A DNA stretch of 64,000 bases from Mongoliibacter ruber. GTDB taxonomy: Bacteria > Bacteroidota > Bacteroidia > Cytophagales > Cyclobacteriaceae. A program made the translations under genes and the position numbers. The notes under the pieces are model-generated. The model was given only the letters and a program-made list of their open reading frames with translations. It was not told the DNA's origin and did not search any database. The stretch lies in NCBI RefSeq assembly GCF_003003005.1, contig NZ_PVTR01000001.1:517108-581107 (forward strand), given 5' to 3'. Shown here in pieces: positions 55,360 through 63,011 of the stretch. The number at the start of each line of letters is the position of its first letter. Position 1 is the stretch's first letter.

Positions 55360-56175
55360 ATGAATTATTTAGAAATAGTATTACAGGGGTATTTCAACGA
55401 CAATAACAGGGAGTTTTTAGAAAAATATTTTTGTAGGGAGTTTAAAAAAGCCGAAAAAGAACAGTTTTTTGAAGCATTTGAATTTTTTTCCGGTTGTTTC
55501 AAAGTTATTAAAAGTTGGGAGAAACATTTACAGGACAAAGTTTTTGAGCGGCAAAGAGAATTGCATTTAATGCTTAACCATGCAAAAAATGGTACACTTT
55601 CATACGATTTAAAGGAAGGTGAAACCATTGAGCAAAAAAGAAATGAAGCAATAGAATATTGCGAAAAGGAACTCAAAGACGTTCGCCCGGATGGAATAGG
55701 TAGCCTTTCATTTACTGTACATTTACATTCATTGACAAACGGACTTATTGCCTACAATATGCCATACAATGAATTGTTGGAAATTAAACTAGCGATTTTA
55801 AAAGCATTCAATAAAACCCAAACCGATATTGAACCGTTACCGCCTCAATCGATTGTTAAGCATAAACCTGAACTGAAAATTGACCAAATAGCCTTAAAAT
55901 ATGCTTATGAAGGTTTGCAAATAACAAGGGAAAACGGCAACGAAATAGCCAAAGAATACGGGCATAATTCAGGCGAAAAACTATTCCAAAGATTTACATA
56001 CTTTTCAAGTTCAGCAAATAGGAAAGGGAAACCAAACCTTTGTACACCAAAGAAGCTTGGCAATAAAATAAGTCTGATTGAAAGCATTATTGAATTATTG
56101 CCCACAGATAAGCAGGAACGGGCAAAAGATGAAGTTTCAATATTAAAAAAGATATACGAAGCAGAATATCAATAA
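55360..56175 (+). CDS. hypothetical element protein
   Basis: 271 residues, no signal peptide or membrane segment. It is largely helical with an aromatic-rich N-terminus (EFLEKYFCREFKKAEKEQFFEAFEFF) and a C-terminal domain holding Y-A-Y-E-G-L-Q-I-T-R-E-N-G-N-E-I-A-K-E-Y-G-H-N-S-G-E, K-L-G-N-K-I-S-L-I-E-S-I-I-E-L-L, which might bind nucleic acid. I recognise no family. Translation starts 23 bases after the recombinase stop, and its leader (AAGCATAAAAGACA) is the same as the one before the recombinase. Confidence 0.65.
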   Translation: MNYLEIVLQGYFNDNNREFLEKYFCREFKKAEKEQFFEAFEFFSGCFKVIKSWEKHLQDKVFERQRELHLMLNHAKNGTLSYDLKEGETIEQKRNEAIEYCEKELKDVRPDGIGSLSFTVHLHSLTNGLIAYNMPYNELLEIKLAILKAFNKTQTDIEPLPPQSIVKHKPELKIDQIALKYAYEGLQITRENGNEIAKEYGHNSGEKLFQRFTYFSSSANRKGKPNLCTPKKLGNKISLIESIIELLPTDKQERAKDEVSILKKIYEAEYQ

Positions 56176-56180
56176 ACTTT

Positions 56181-56203
56181 GTAACTGGTTGTAACTGGTT
56201 ACC
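56181..56203. repeat. tandem 10 bp repeat GTAACTGGTT
   Basis: Two perfect copies (56181-56200) followed by ACC lie between the hypothetical gene and the excisionase-like gene. Possibly a binding site for an element protein. Confidence 0.55.
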
Positions 56204-56245
56204 CACTTTGCAACCGTGAAACCTTTGTGCAAGTAATTTAAAAAC

Positions 56246-56599
56246 TTGTACAAAATGAATAATCCATTTGAAGTAATTGAAGCAAGGTTAAGCAGTATTG
56301 AAAACTTAATTCTCGACCTTAAACACAAACCCCAAACGGTTGAGCCCACCGACCAAACGGAGCAGCTTTTAACTATTCAGGAAGCAGCCGAATTTTTGAG
56401 CCTTACAGTACCCACAATATACAGCAAGGTATCAAAAGGCGAATTGCCTGTAATGAAGCGAAGTAAACGCCTGTATTTTTCCCGTATTGAATTACTGCAA
56501 TATCTCAAAGAAGGGCGAAAAAAGTCAAACGCTGAAATTGAGCAGGAAGCCAAAGCGTATTTGTTGAACAATAAGAAAGGGCTGAACAATGGAAAATAA
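56246..56599 (+). CDS. excisionase-like helix-turn-helix protein
   Basis: 117 residues. A short coiled N-terminus (about 1-30) precedes an HTH_17/MerR-type domain (about 35-85) with L-T-I-Q-E-A-A-E-F-L-S-L-T-V-P-T-I-Y-S-K-V-S-K-G-E-L-P-V and a wing R-S-K-R-L-Y-F-S-R-I-E-L-L-Q-Y-L. Excisionases of this type help the recombinase to leave the chromosome; control of the downstream replication genes is another possibility. It overlaps the next gene by 11 bases. Confidence 0.8.
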   Translation: MYKMNNPFEVIEARLSSIENLILDLKHKPQTVEPTDQTEQLLTIQEAAEFLSLTVPTIYSKVSKGELPVMKRSKRLYFSRIELLQYLKEGRKKSNAEIEQEAKAYLLNNKKGLNNGK

Positions 56600-56906
56600 C
56601 CACCTGAACAGCCCTAAAGTAATTGTACATAAAAGACAGATTAAAGGTACTGTATTTCAGGTACAAATGAAAAGGGTATTTGCAGCCTTTTACAAGCAGC
56701 CCAAAACTATGTTAATGGTTTCTTTTGAAACAGGTATTTTGAGGGCTAATATTTGTCGTTACGTTGCTGAATGGGAAAAAGAAAACTGTATTAAGGTAGT
56801 ACGGAAAGGCATTTGCCTAATTTCAAAACACCGTGCAGGGTTTTACACCACCAACCCCCAATTGTTCCCGGCTATTGTCAAACCTTCAAATACTGTTAAG
56901 CTATGA
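56589..56906 (+). CDS. hypothetical helix-turn-helix-like element protein
   Basis: 105 residues. The centre (about 28-75: VFAAFYKQPKTMLMVSFETGILRANICRYVAEWEKE) has the spacing of a winged helix-turn-helix, followed by strands and a basic tail. The frame overlaps both the preceding gene and, by 4 bases, the primase-helicase gene, so it is probably translated as part of one operon. Family not recognised. An internal segment, AAAAGACAG, resembles the leader of two other element genes. Confidence 0.6.
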   Translation: MENNHLNSPKVIVHKRQIKGTVFQVQMKRVFAAFYKQPKTMLMVSFETGILRANICRYVAEWEKENCIKVVRKGICLISKHRAGFYTTNPQLFPAIVKPSNTVKL

Positions 56907-58495
56907 AACTGAACCCCGTATTTGATGACCTCACCAACCCGGCTACTATCTTAAACCACGTTGAGGAACTGAAAGAAAAAAGCGAAGCAGCAACCCCACA
57001 TGCTAAAATATTACACCAACTTATTGAGCAAATTAAACCTTTGGATTTTGCAGCATTGGCATTTCCACAGGCTGAAAGCTTGCGTAAAGAATTGGCTGAA
57101 TGTGAAAGAAAGTTTTGGGCAAAAGAAGGTAACGAGCAGCAACAAAAAGCCAACAAAGACAAATTGAACAGTATTCAAAAGCAATTGGATAACCTTAAAT
57201 TGAATATAAAACACTTTTTAGTTTTATCAATTGAGAATACAATACAATTAGCTGAAAACAACCGTTGGGGCGTATGTAAAAACCATGATTTTATTTATCT
57301 GTATAACGGTACGTTTTGGGCTGAACTTGACAAAGAAACATTTCAAAAGTTTTTAGGCGAAGCAGCGGAAAAAATGGGCGTTGCTAAATTCAATGCAAGG
57401 TTTTACCATTTCAGGGAGCAGTTATTTAAACAATTTCTTGCAACGGCATATTTGCCCACACCTGAAAGCAAAAAAGATACGGTACTGATTAACCTACAAA
57501 ACGGAACGTTTGAAATAACCCCACAGGGTACAAAATTAAGACCGTTTGACCGTTCAGACTTCATTACCTACCAATTACCGTTTGAATACAACCCACAGGC
57601 AAAAGCACCATTATTTGAATCGTATTTAAACAAGGTATTACCCGACCCCGAACGCCAAAGGGTATTAGCTGAATATTTAGGTTTTGTATTCATTAAGCAC
57701 GGGAGCAACACTCTAAAAGAGGAAAAAGCTTTAATACTTTACGGTACTGGAGCAAACGGGAAAAGCGTATTTTTTGAAATAGTTACTGCAATGTTTGGAA
57801 GGGAAAATGTAAGCAACTATTCATTACAAAGCTTAACAGAGGAAAAAGGATTTTACCGGGCAAAGATTAGCAATAAGTTAGTAAACTATGCAAGTGAAAT
57901 TAGCGGAAAACTGGAAGCAAGTTTGTTTAAAAATTTGGTTTCAGGCGAACCCGTTGAAGCCTGTTTGAAGTACGGGCAACCGTTTACAATGACTGATTAC
58001 GCAAAATTTATATTCAATTGCAATGAGTTACCCAAAGACGTTGAACATACAAACGCTTATTTCAGACGGTTTTTAATCATTCCTTTTGATGTTACTATAC
58101 CTGAACACGAACAGGACAAAAACCTACATGCCAAAATAATTGAAAAGGAACTTTCTGGCGTATTCAATTGGGTATTGGCAGGGCTTAACAGATTATTGGA
58201 AGAAAGACGGTTTTCAAATTGTGAAGCAGCACTAAAAGCCGTTGAGCAATACAAAATTGAAAGCAATAGCGTTCAGATGTTTTTGATTGAAAACGAATAC
58301 AAAAGCAGCACAACAAAATATAAACTAATTACAGAACTGTACCCGGATTACAGGGCTTTTTGTGGTGATGATGGAATACCACCATTTAAAAAGACCAATT
58401 TTTTAAAGCAGTTACGGGCGTTGGGTTTTGTGGTTGATAGGGTTTCGCAAAACAAATTAGCGGTATTTATTGAAGCCCCGGAGCAAGTTTTCTAA
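56903..58495 (+). CDS. P4-type primase-helicase (D5/SF3 family)
   Basis: 530 residues. The C-terminal half is a superfamily 3 helicase as in phage P4 alpha and poxvirus D5: Walker A G-T-G-A-N-G-K-S (281-288), a Walker B/motif region around the Y-A-S-E-I-S-G strand, motif C F-I-F-N-C-N-E-L-P, then R-R-F-L-I-I-P-F-D-V (Arg finger region). Before it lies a D5_N-like region (about 200-280; F-E-Y-N-P-Q-A-K-A-P-L-F; L-A-E-Y-L-G). The first 180 residues are helical with no recognised primase site, which may be supplied by the next gene. It probably opens and unwinds the element's origin. Confidence 0.87.
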   Translation: MKLNPVFDDLTNPATILNHVEELKEKSEAATPHAKILHQLIEQIKPLDFAALAFPQAESLRKELAECERKFWAKEGNEQQQKANKDKLNSIQKQLDNLKLNIKHFLVLSIENTIQLAENNRWGVCKNHDFIYLYNGTFWAELDKETFQKFLGEAAEKMGVAKFNARFYHFREQLFKQFLATAYLPTPESKKDTVLINLQNGTFEITPQGTKLRPFDRSDFITYQLPFEYNPQAKAPLFESYLNKVLPDPERQRVLAEYLGFVFIKHGSNTLKEEKALILYGTGANGKSVFFEIVTAMFGRENVSNYSLQSLTEEKGFYRAKISNKLVNYASEISGKLEASLFKNLVSGEPVEACLKYGQPFTMTDYAKFIFNCNELPKDVEHTNAYFRRFLIIPFDVTIPEHEQDKNLHAKIIEKELSGVFNWVLAGLNRLLEERRFSNCEAALKAVEQYKIESNSVQMFLIENEYKSSTTKYKLITELYPDYRAFCGDDGIPPFKKTNFLKQLRALGFVVDRVSQNKLAVFIEAPEQVF

Positions 58496-58516
58496 AGTCT
58501 TTAAATTGGTTTATCA

Positions 58517-59962
58517 ATGACAAATGTAGATGAGCAACACCGTTACAAATTAGAAAAAGGCAGTAAAAAACACGTTTGCCCGGCATGCAATAGAAAAACC
58601 TTTGTACTGTATATTGATACGGAAACGGGCGACTATTTGCCGGAACAGTACGGACGTTGCGACCGTGAAAGTAAATGTTCGTATAACCTCAACCCATATT
58701 TGGACGGGTACGCAAAAGCAATTTGGGAGCAGGAACAAAAAGTTACTGGAGTTACTAAAGTTACTGTTATAAAACAAAAATATTTTCGCACTCAACCCAA
58801 ACCACAGCCCACACCTGAACCCGTACTTTTTGACTTTAACACCTTCAAACAAACATTAAAGCCTGAACGATATGAAAAGAACACGTTTATACAGAACCTG
58901 TTTTACAGGGTGCAATTTCCCTTTGAAGTTGATGAGGTTACAAAGGTTGTTCAGTTGTACCGATTGGGGACGGTTGCAAATGGTTACAGAGCAGGGGCAA
59001 ATACTTTTCCTTTTATTGATATAAGGGGCAATGTAAGAGCAGTTCAGGTAAAACAATTTGACGAACAGAACCACACCACAGGCACGGACTTTTTACACTC
59101 AATAATTGAAAAACACCACACCCGAAACAATAAGCCGTTGCCTGAATGGTTGGAAGCATACACAAAGCAGGATAAACGAATTTCCTGTTTATTTGGCGAA
59201 CACCTTTTAAGCAAATACCACAGCAACCCCGTTGCATTGGTTGAAGCCCCAAAAACAGCCGTTTACGGTACGTTGTACTTTGGTTTACCCCAAACGCCCA
59301 AAGATCTTATTTGGTTAGCAGTTTACAATAAAAGCAGTTTTTCGTTTGATAAGGTTAAAGTATTGAAGGGACGTTTTGTTTATGTATTTCCCGACCTATC
59401 AAAAGACGGTAACACCTTCAAAGAATGGGAAACAAAAGCAAAAGAATATGAAAGGCGTTTGCCCGGTACACGCTTTATATTTTCGGATTTACTGGAGCAA
59501 TTAGCGCCTGAACGGGACAAAAACGAAGGCAACGACATTGCAGACTATTTGATAAAACAGGATTGGCGACTATTCAGAAAGCAGGATATACAGGAACAAC
59601 CACCACAGCCCGAACCTGAAAAAGTTACTAAAGTTATTAAAGTTACCCCCCAAAAAAACTTTATTTATTCACACGCCACACCATTACCAAAAGTTGAGGG
59701 ATTCAAAACTGAACGAATTGAACACCCTATAAAAGGAAAGCCCCAAAACTGGAGCAATGAAATTGCAGAACTTGAAAAGTACTTTGCAGCCATTGAACCA
59801 CCAACCCAACCCGTAAAGCTGAACGGATGCGGCACAATATCAGATTTCCCACTATTCATTGAAACCCACTTTGCCACAGTAAAAGCGAACAACGGAAACA
59901 GAACCTATTTACCATACCTGAACCGATTACAGGAAATGAAACAAGTATTTACCATAAATTGA
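58517..59962 (+). CDS. DUF6371-type, zinc-binding toprim-like protein
   Basis: 481 residues. The N-terminus has a four-Cys zinc site (C-P-A-C at about 20-23; C-D-R-E-S-K-C at about 49-55) like those of DnaG-type primases. The middle (about 150-330) contains Y-R-L-G-T-V, F-P-F-I-D-I-R-G-N-V-R-A-V-Q-V-K-Q-F and V-A-L-V-E-A-P-K-T-A-V-Y-G, a toprim-like pattern with a Glu in V-E-A-P-K-T and a late D-x-S/N-x-G-N-T. This matches proteins annotated DUF6371 in Bacteroidota elements. Next to the helicase, it is a plausible primase partner. Two short coding stretches hold the GTTAC repeats. Confidence 0.75.
   Translation: MTNVDEQHRYKLEKGSKKHVCPACNRKTFVLYIDTETGDYLPEQYGRCDRESKCSYNLNPYLDGYAKAIWEQEQKVTGVTKVTVIKQKYFRTQPKPQPTPEPVLFDFNTFKQTLKPERYEKNTFIQNLFYRVQFPFEVDEVTKVVQLYRLGTVANGYRAGANTFPFIDIRGNVRAVQVKQFDEQNHTTGTDFLHSIIEKHHTRNNKPLPEWLEAYTKQDKRISCLFGEHLLSKYHSNPVALVEAPKTAVYGTLYFGLPQTPKDLIWLAVYNKSSFSFDKVKVLKGRFVYVFPDLSKDGNTFKEWETKAKEYERRLPGTRFIFSDLLEQLAPERDKNEGNDIADYLIKQDWRLFRKQDIQEQPPQPEPEKVTKVIKVTPQKNFIYSHATPLPKVEGFKTERIEHPIKGKPQNWSNEIAELEKYFAAIEPPTQPVKLNGCGTISDFPLFIETHFATVKANNGNRTYLPYLNRLQEMKQVFTIN
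58742..58765. repeat. GTTACT repeats at 9 bp steps, array 1
   Basis: GTTACT at 58742, 58751 and 58760, inside the DUF6371-like gene (encoding V-T-G-V-T-K-V-T). Confidence 0.6.
59624..59647. repeat. GTTAYY repeats at 9 bp steps, array 2
   Basis: GTTACT, GTTATT and GTTACC at 59624, 59633 and 59642, in the same gene (V-T-K-V-I-K-V-T). Confidence 0.55.
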
Positions 59963-59969
59963 AATTGAT

Positions 59970-60566
59970 ATGAATACAAATGAAATTGAGACGCTTGAAA
60001 GTTATTTCAAAACAGAAAATGAACATTGGAACGGTTACGCTTTAAAAACCATTCGTAAAGCATTGGAAAAGCAGCTATTCAGCGACTTTAACAAGCTTAT
60101 GCAGTTGTATGAATTTAGTATAAACATTGCAAGCGAAAGCCACAGAGAAAAGCCCTTTGAAGGTTTGCAAATGATTATTTCAGAGTATGACAAAAACGAA
60201 TTAACCACCGAACAGAAAGTTTATTTACTGGAAGGTGTTTTTGAATATTTAGACCGTACAGATTTTGAAGGTTGGTACTCAAATGAAATTCAGGACTTAA
60301 TGAAAAGTCAAATTACAGTTTACAACAATGAGTTGAAAAACAAAAAACCTGAATACAACAAACCATTGACCGGGAACATACGGGACACCTTGAAAGACTT
60401 AATGCAAAAGGAACTGGAGCAGCTACCTGAAACACTCAAAGGACTTGACCCTGTACAGCGTTTGAACATACTTTGTAAGCTTATGCCGTATGTACTACCA
60501 AAAACAGAAAGTGTAAAGCATACATTGGGCGAACCTGAACCACCCAAAAAGAATTGGTTGGATTAA
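59970..60566 (+). CDS. hypothetical element protein
   Basis: 198 residues, no signal peptide. Mostly helical, acidic at the N-terminus (N-E-I-E-T-L-E-S-Y-F-K-T-E-N) and ending in P-K-K-N-W-L-D. No motif recognised. It starts 7 bases after the DUF6371-like gene and continues the same codon usage (frequent ACC, AAC and CCC codons), so it is likely part of the same operon. Confidence 0.6.
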   Translation: MNTNEIETLESYFKTENEHWNGYALKTIRKALEKQLFSDFNKLMQLYEFSINIASESHREKPFEGLQMIISEYDKNELTTEQKVYLLEGVFEYLDRTDFEGWYSNEIQDLMKSQITVYNNELKNKKPEYNKPLTGNIRDTLKDLMQKELEQLPETLKGLDPVQRLNILCKLMPYVLPKTESVKHTLGEPEPPKKNWLD

Positions 60567-60620
60567 ACCGTTATTACCGAAAGTTCTTTAATTATTTAGG
60601 TTACGATCAAAAAAAATAAA

Positions 60621-61208
60621 ATGCCAAAGCCCCATAAATTCCCAACCCTATACAATGAAGTATTGCAAATAAACATTTCAAAGTTGAAAGGTTGGGGCTA
60701 CCTTGACCCGGAACAGATTAAAAGCGGTACATTAAACTGGAGCAGGAACGGAAACCCCACAGGCAGTATTTCAATAAGAGTAAACACCCACAGCGAACAA
60801 CCATACATTGAACTGAAATACAATTTTAAAGACGAACCCCGAAACTATAAAGTATATTTGACCTCAACCCCTTCAAACCTGAACAGGGGTGAAATATGGT
60901 ACTTCATTTGCCCACAAACAAAGAAGCGTTGCCGTAAACTGTATTCAATAGGCGGTTACTTTTTGCACCGTGAAGCGTTCAACGGCTGCATGTACGAAAC
61001 ACAAACCCAAAGCAAGAAATACAGGCGACTGGATAAAACATTGGGCGTTTACTTCAAATGTGAAAGCCTGTACAGCGAACTGTATAAAAAGCATTTCAAA
61101 AAAACGTATGCAGGAAAACCAACCAAAAAGTATTTGCGGTTAATTGAACAAATACAGAAAGCTGAAAGCATACCATACCACGAAGTTGAACGGGCAATAT
61201 TAAGTTGA
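60621..61208 (+). CDS. hypothetical element protein, Cys-containing
   Basis: 195 residues. The first part is beta-rich (S-G-T-L-N-W-S-R-N-G-N-P-T-G-S-I-S-I-R-V), followed by I-W-Y-F-I-C-P-Q-T-K-K-R-C-R-K-L-Y and F-N-G-C-M-Y, a possible metal or nucleic-acid binding region, and a basic C-terminal helix. Family not recognised; similar small proteins close Bacteroidota mobile elements. Last gene before the right end. Confidence 0.6.
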   Translation: MPKPHKFPTLYNEVLQINISKLKGWGYLDPEQIKSGTLNWSRNGNPTGSISIRVNTHSEQPYIELKYNFKDEPRNYKVYLTSTPSNLNRGEIWYFICPQTKKRCRKLYSIGGYFLHREAFNGCMYETQTQSKKYRRLDKTLGVYFKCESLYSELYKKHFKKTYAGKPTKKYLRLIEQIQKAESIPYHEVERAILS

Positions 61209-61300
61209 TATATTAACCGGAAAGTTTCTTTTTTCCCGTCCGGGAACTACTCAATAAACCAACCCTGTTTTTGCCCAAAAAGCGGCTTTTTTGTGCATGC

Positions 61301-61318
61301 TTGTACCTTATTTGTACC
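61301..61318. repeat. right paired TTGTACC repeats
   Basis: TTGTACC at 61301-61307 and 61312-61318, an 11 bp step identical to that of the left pair and with a similar spacer (TTAT here, TTTA at the left). Located 44-61 bases inside the right attachment core. Confidence 0.75.
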
Positions 61319-61361
61319 TAATATTTATAACTAATTGAATATCAATGATAATTACTTTTTT

Positions 61362-61374
61362 CATCGGAAAGTAA
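61362..61374. other. right attachment core (attR)
   Basis: CATCGGAAAGTAA matches the mnmE end at 53276-53288 except for one base. In frame it reads I-G-K-stop after F-F, as expected for the displaced chromosomal mnmE end. Confidence 0.7.
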
Positions 61375-61682
61375 ACTAAATTGAGGAACTCCCTTACCAT
61401 GATGTTTTTAGGCAGCAAAAAATTCAAAAATTAATTTTTAGCCACTTAGTAAATAGTTATTTACTCATAACCCTTCCTATTCTAATTTTTTTTATAGAAA
61501 TGTAAAAACTGACAGTCTTTTACATTAATTATCAGACCATTGCTGAAATTTTGAACTATTGTACGATTTACTTTCAATATATAACTTAATTTCTAAATAA
61601 TATGGCAAAAACTTGCTATTGGTCTCAGTTTTGATACATTACAGGTAAGTAAATTTTTGAAAAACTAAACCAATATACAATT
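61375..61682. other. gene-free stretch between the element and the ATP-grasp gene
   Basis: AT-rich; no gene is seen. An 8 bp inverted repeat, AGTAAATA-GT-TATTTACT (61448-61465), could be an operator. The ATP-grasp promoter should lie here, but no clear -33/-7 pair stood out. Confidence 0.5.
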
Positions 61683-62903
61683 ATGGCAAAGTGTTTTGCA
61701 CTGATGGGCTGGAGTTTACCCGTGATAGAAAGCATGCAAAAACTCAATAAACCTTATGTGGTAGTTTCATTCCCTGATTTTGAGGGATATGCAAAAGAGA
61801 ATAATATTCCCTTTGTGAGTTATCAGTTTGACGAATGGAGTGACACATCAAACTCACTGGATTTATATGAAAAACTGAAACCATTTGAAGCTGATGTGGC
61901 CGTACCCCTATTTGAGGAAACAGTTGAATGGGCTGGAGCGCTCAACTCTATTTATAGAGGAGACCCTCGTGTCTTGAACCGCGCCTTTTTATTCCGGAAC
62001 AAAGCTATGATGAAAAGAAAAGCTTTGATCGGCGGCCTGCGCGTAGGCTTATTTGAAGAAGTTTATAACAAAGAAGGTGTTAAAAATTTCATGAAAAGAC
62101 TCAATCAGGCAAACCTTCAGATAGATGGTGAGCAGGATAGTTGGGTGCATATCAAACCATTTGCTTCGGCAGGTACGGTCGGGCATAGACTTTTGAGGTC
62201 AATGCAGGACATAGAAGAGAAATGCCAGGAAAGTGATTTTCCTTGTTTGGCCGAAAGCCACCTGCCGGGAACAGAGTTTTCTTGTGAGGCATTTATCCAC
62301 GGTGGAAAAATCCGTTTCCTCAACATTACAGAATACGTGAAATTGGGGTATTCCAACTTTATACCCGAAGGTCATCACTTGCATTCCAAGCGTGATAAAA
62401 TCATGAAAGAGATGCAAAAACTAGTTGACCTATTCGGTATAGAATATGGAATGATCCATCCGGAATGGTTCCTTACTGAAAATGATGAGTTGAGTTTTGG
62501 TGAGGTTGCTTGTAGGATTCCAGGAGGGCATATCTTGGAATTAGCGGCAAAAGCTTATGATTTTGATGCCTTAGGTGCCTTTGTACTTTGTCATGATCCA
62601 AGCTTGACAGAGGAAGAATTAAATGAAATCCTTCCTCCATTGGATGCAAGACCAAAACAATTCTATGGTAATGTGATGATCTATCCACACAAAGATGTCA
62701 TCAATAAGCTCGAGATTCCGGATGAATTGAAAGAGGAGTCCTATTTCCTTGATCACAATCTGATTCCACCGTATACCAATCAAAAGATCAATAGCCGTGA
62801 AGGTTTTGGGAATCACTTTGGTACGGTCAATTTCAAAGGCGAAGATCCCGATAGAATGACAGAATTGCTTTTACATTACGAAAATGTAGATTTTTATCAT
62901 TAA
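61683..62903 (+). CDS. ATP-grasp domain protein
   Basis: 406 residues, no signal peptide. The order is that of ATP-grasp ligases: an N-terminal Rossmann-like domain (1-95), a linker with K-A-M-M-K-R-K-A-L, then the ATP-grasp fold with a lysine and glycine-rich loop (I-K-P-F-A-S-A-G-T-V-G), an adenine-binding E-x-x-L-P-G-T-E-F-S-C-E-A segment, and Mg-binding E in H-P-E-W-F and G-E-V-A-C-R-I-P-G-G. Such enzymes join a carboxylate to an amine or thiol through an acyl-phosphate. The substrate is unknown. The next gene begins 108 bases later after a terminator-like hairpin. Confidence 0.85.
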   Translation: MAKCFALMGWSLPVIESMQKLNKPYVVVSFPDFEGYAKENNIPFVSYQFDEWSDTSNSLDLYEKLKPFEADVAVPLFEETVEWAGALNSIYRGDPRVLNRAFLFRNKAMMKRKALIGGLRVGLFEEVYNKEGVKNFMKRLNQANLQIDGEQDSWVHIKPFASAGTVGHRLLRSMQDIEEKCQESDFPCLAESHLPGTEFSCEAFIHGGKIRFLNITEYVKLGYSNFIPEGHHLHSKRDKIMKEMQKLVDLFGIEYGMIHPEWFLTENDELSFGEVACRIPGGHILELAAKAYDFDALGAFVLCHDPSLTEEELNEILPPLDARPKQFYGNVMIYPHKDVINKLEIPDELKEESYFLDHNLIPPYTNQKINSREGFGNHFGTVNFKGEDPDRMTELLLHYENVDFYH

Positions 62904-62925
62904 GAATTGATAGTGCAACCTTAAG

Positions 62926-62958
62926 AATACAACCTTTCATTTTGGAAGGTTGTATTTT
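62926..62958 (+). terminator. terminator-like hairpin after the ATP-grasp gene
   Basis: The 11 bp stem AATACAACCTT (62926-62936) pairs with AAGGTTGTATT (62946-62956), followed by only two more T. It may attenuate rather than end transcription into the next gene. Confidence 0.6.
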
Positions 62959-63011
62959 ACATTTCACCCCTTCAAAAAGACTACATTTAATTTTAATAAT
63001 TTTGCTTTTTT

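Larger units (their letters stand above)
53289..61374. mobile_element. integrated element of about 8.1 kb in the mnmE 3' end
   Basis: Bounded by imperfect direct repeats of the mnmE end (53276-53288 and 61362-61374; 12 of 13 equal). All eight genes run in one direction: HTH protein, tyrosine recombinase, unknown, excisionase-like HTH, unknown, P4-type primase-helicase, DUF6371-like, two unknowns. Paired TTGTACC repeats at an 11 bp step near both ends look like recombinase arm sites. No relaxase, coupling protein, capsid, terminase, resistance or defence gene was recognised, so it resembles a P4-like satellite or a plasmid-like integrated element. It brings its own terminator for mnmE. Confidence 0.85.

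Noticed and set aside
53555..61208. The element as a defence island
   Set aside because: No nuclease, kinase, TIR, ATPase-toxin or other known defence family was recognised; visible functions are integration, regulation and replication.
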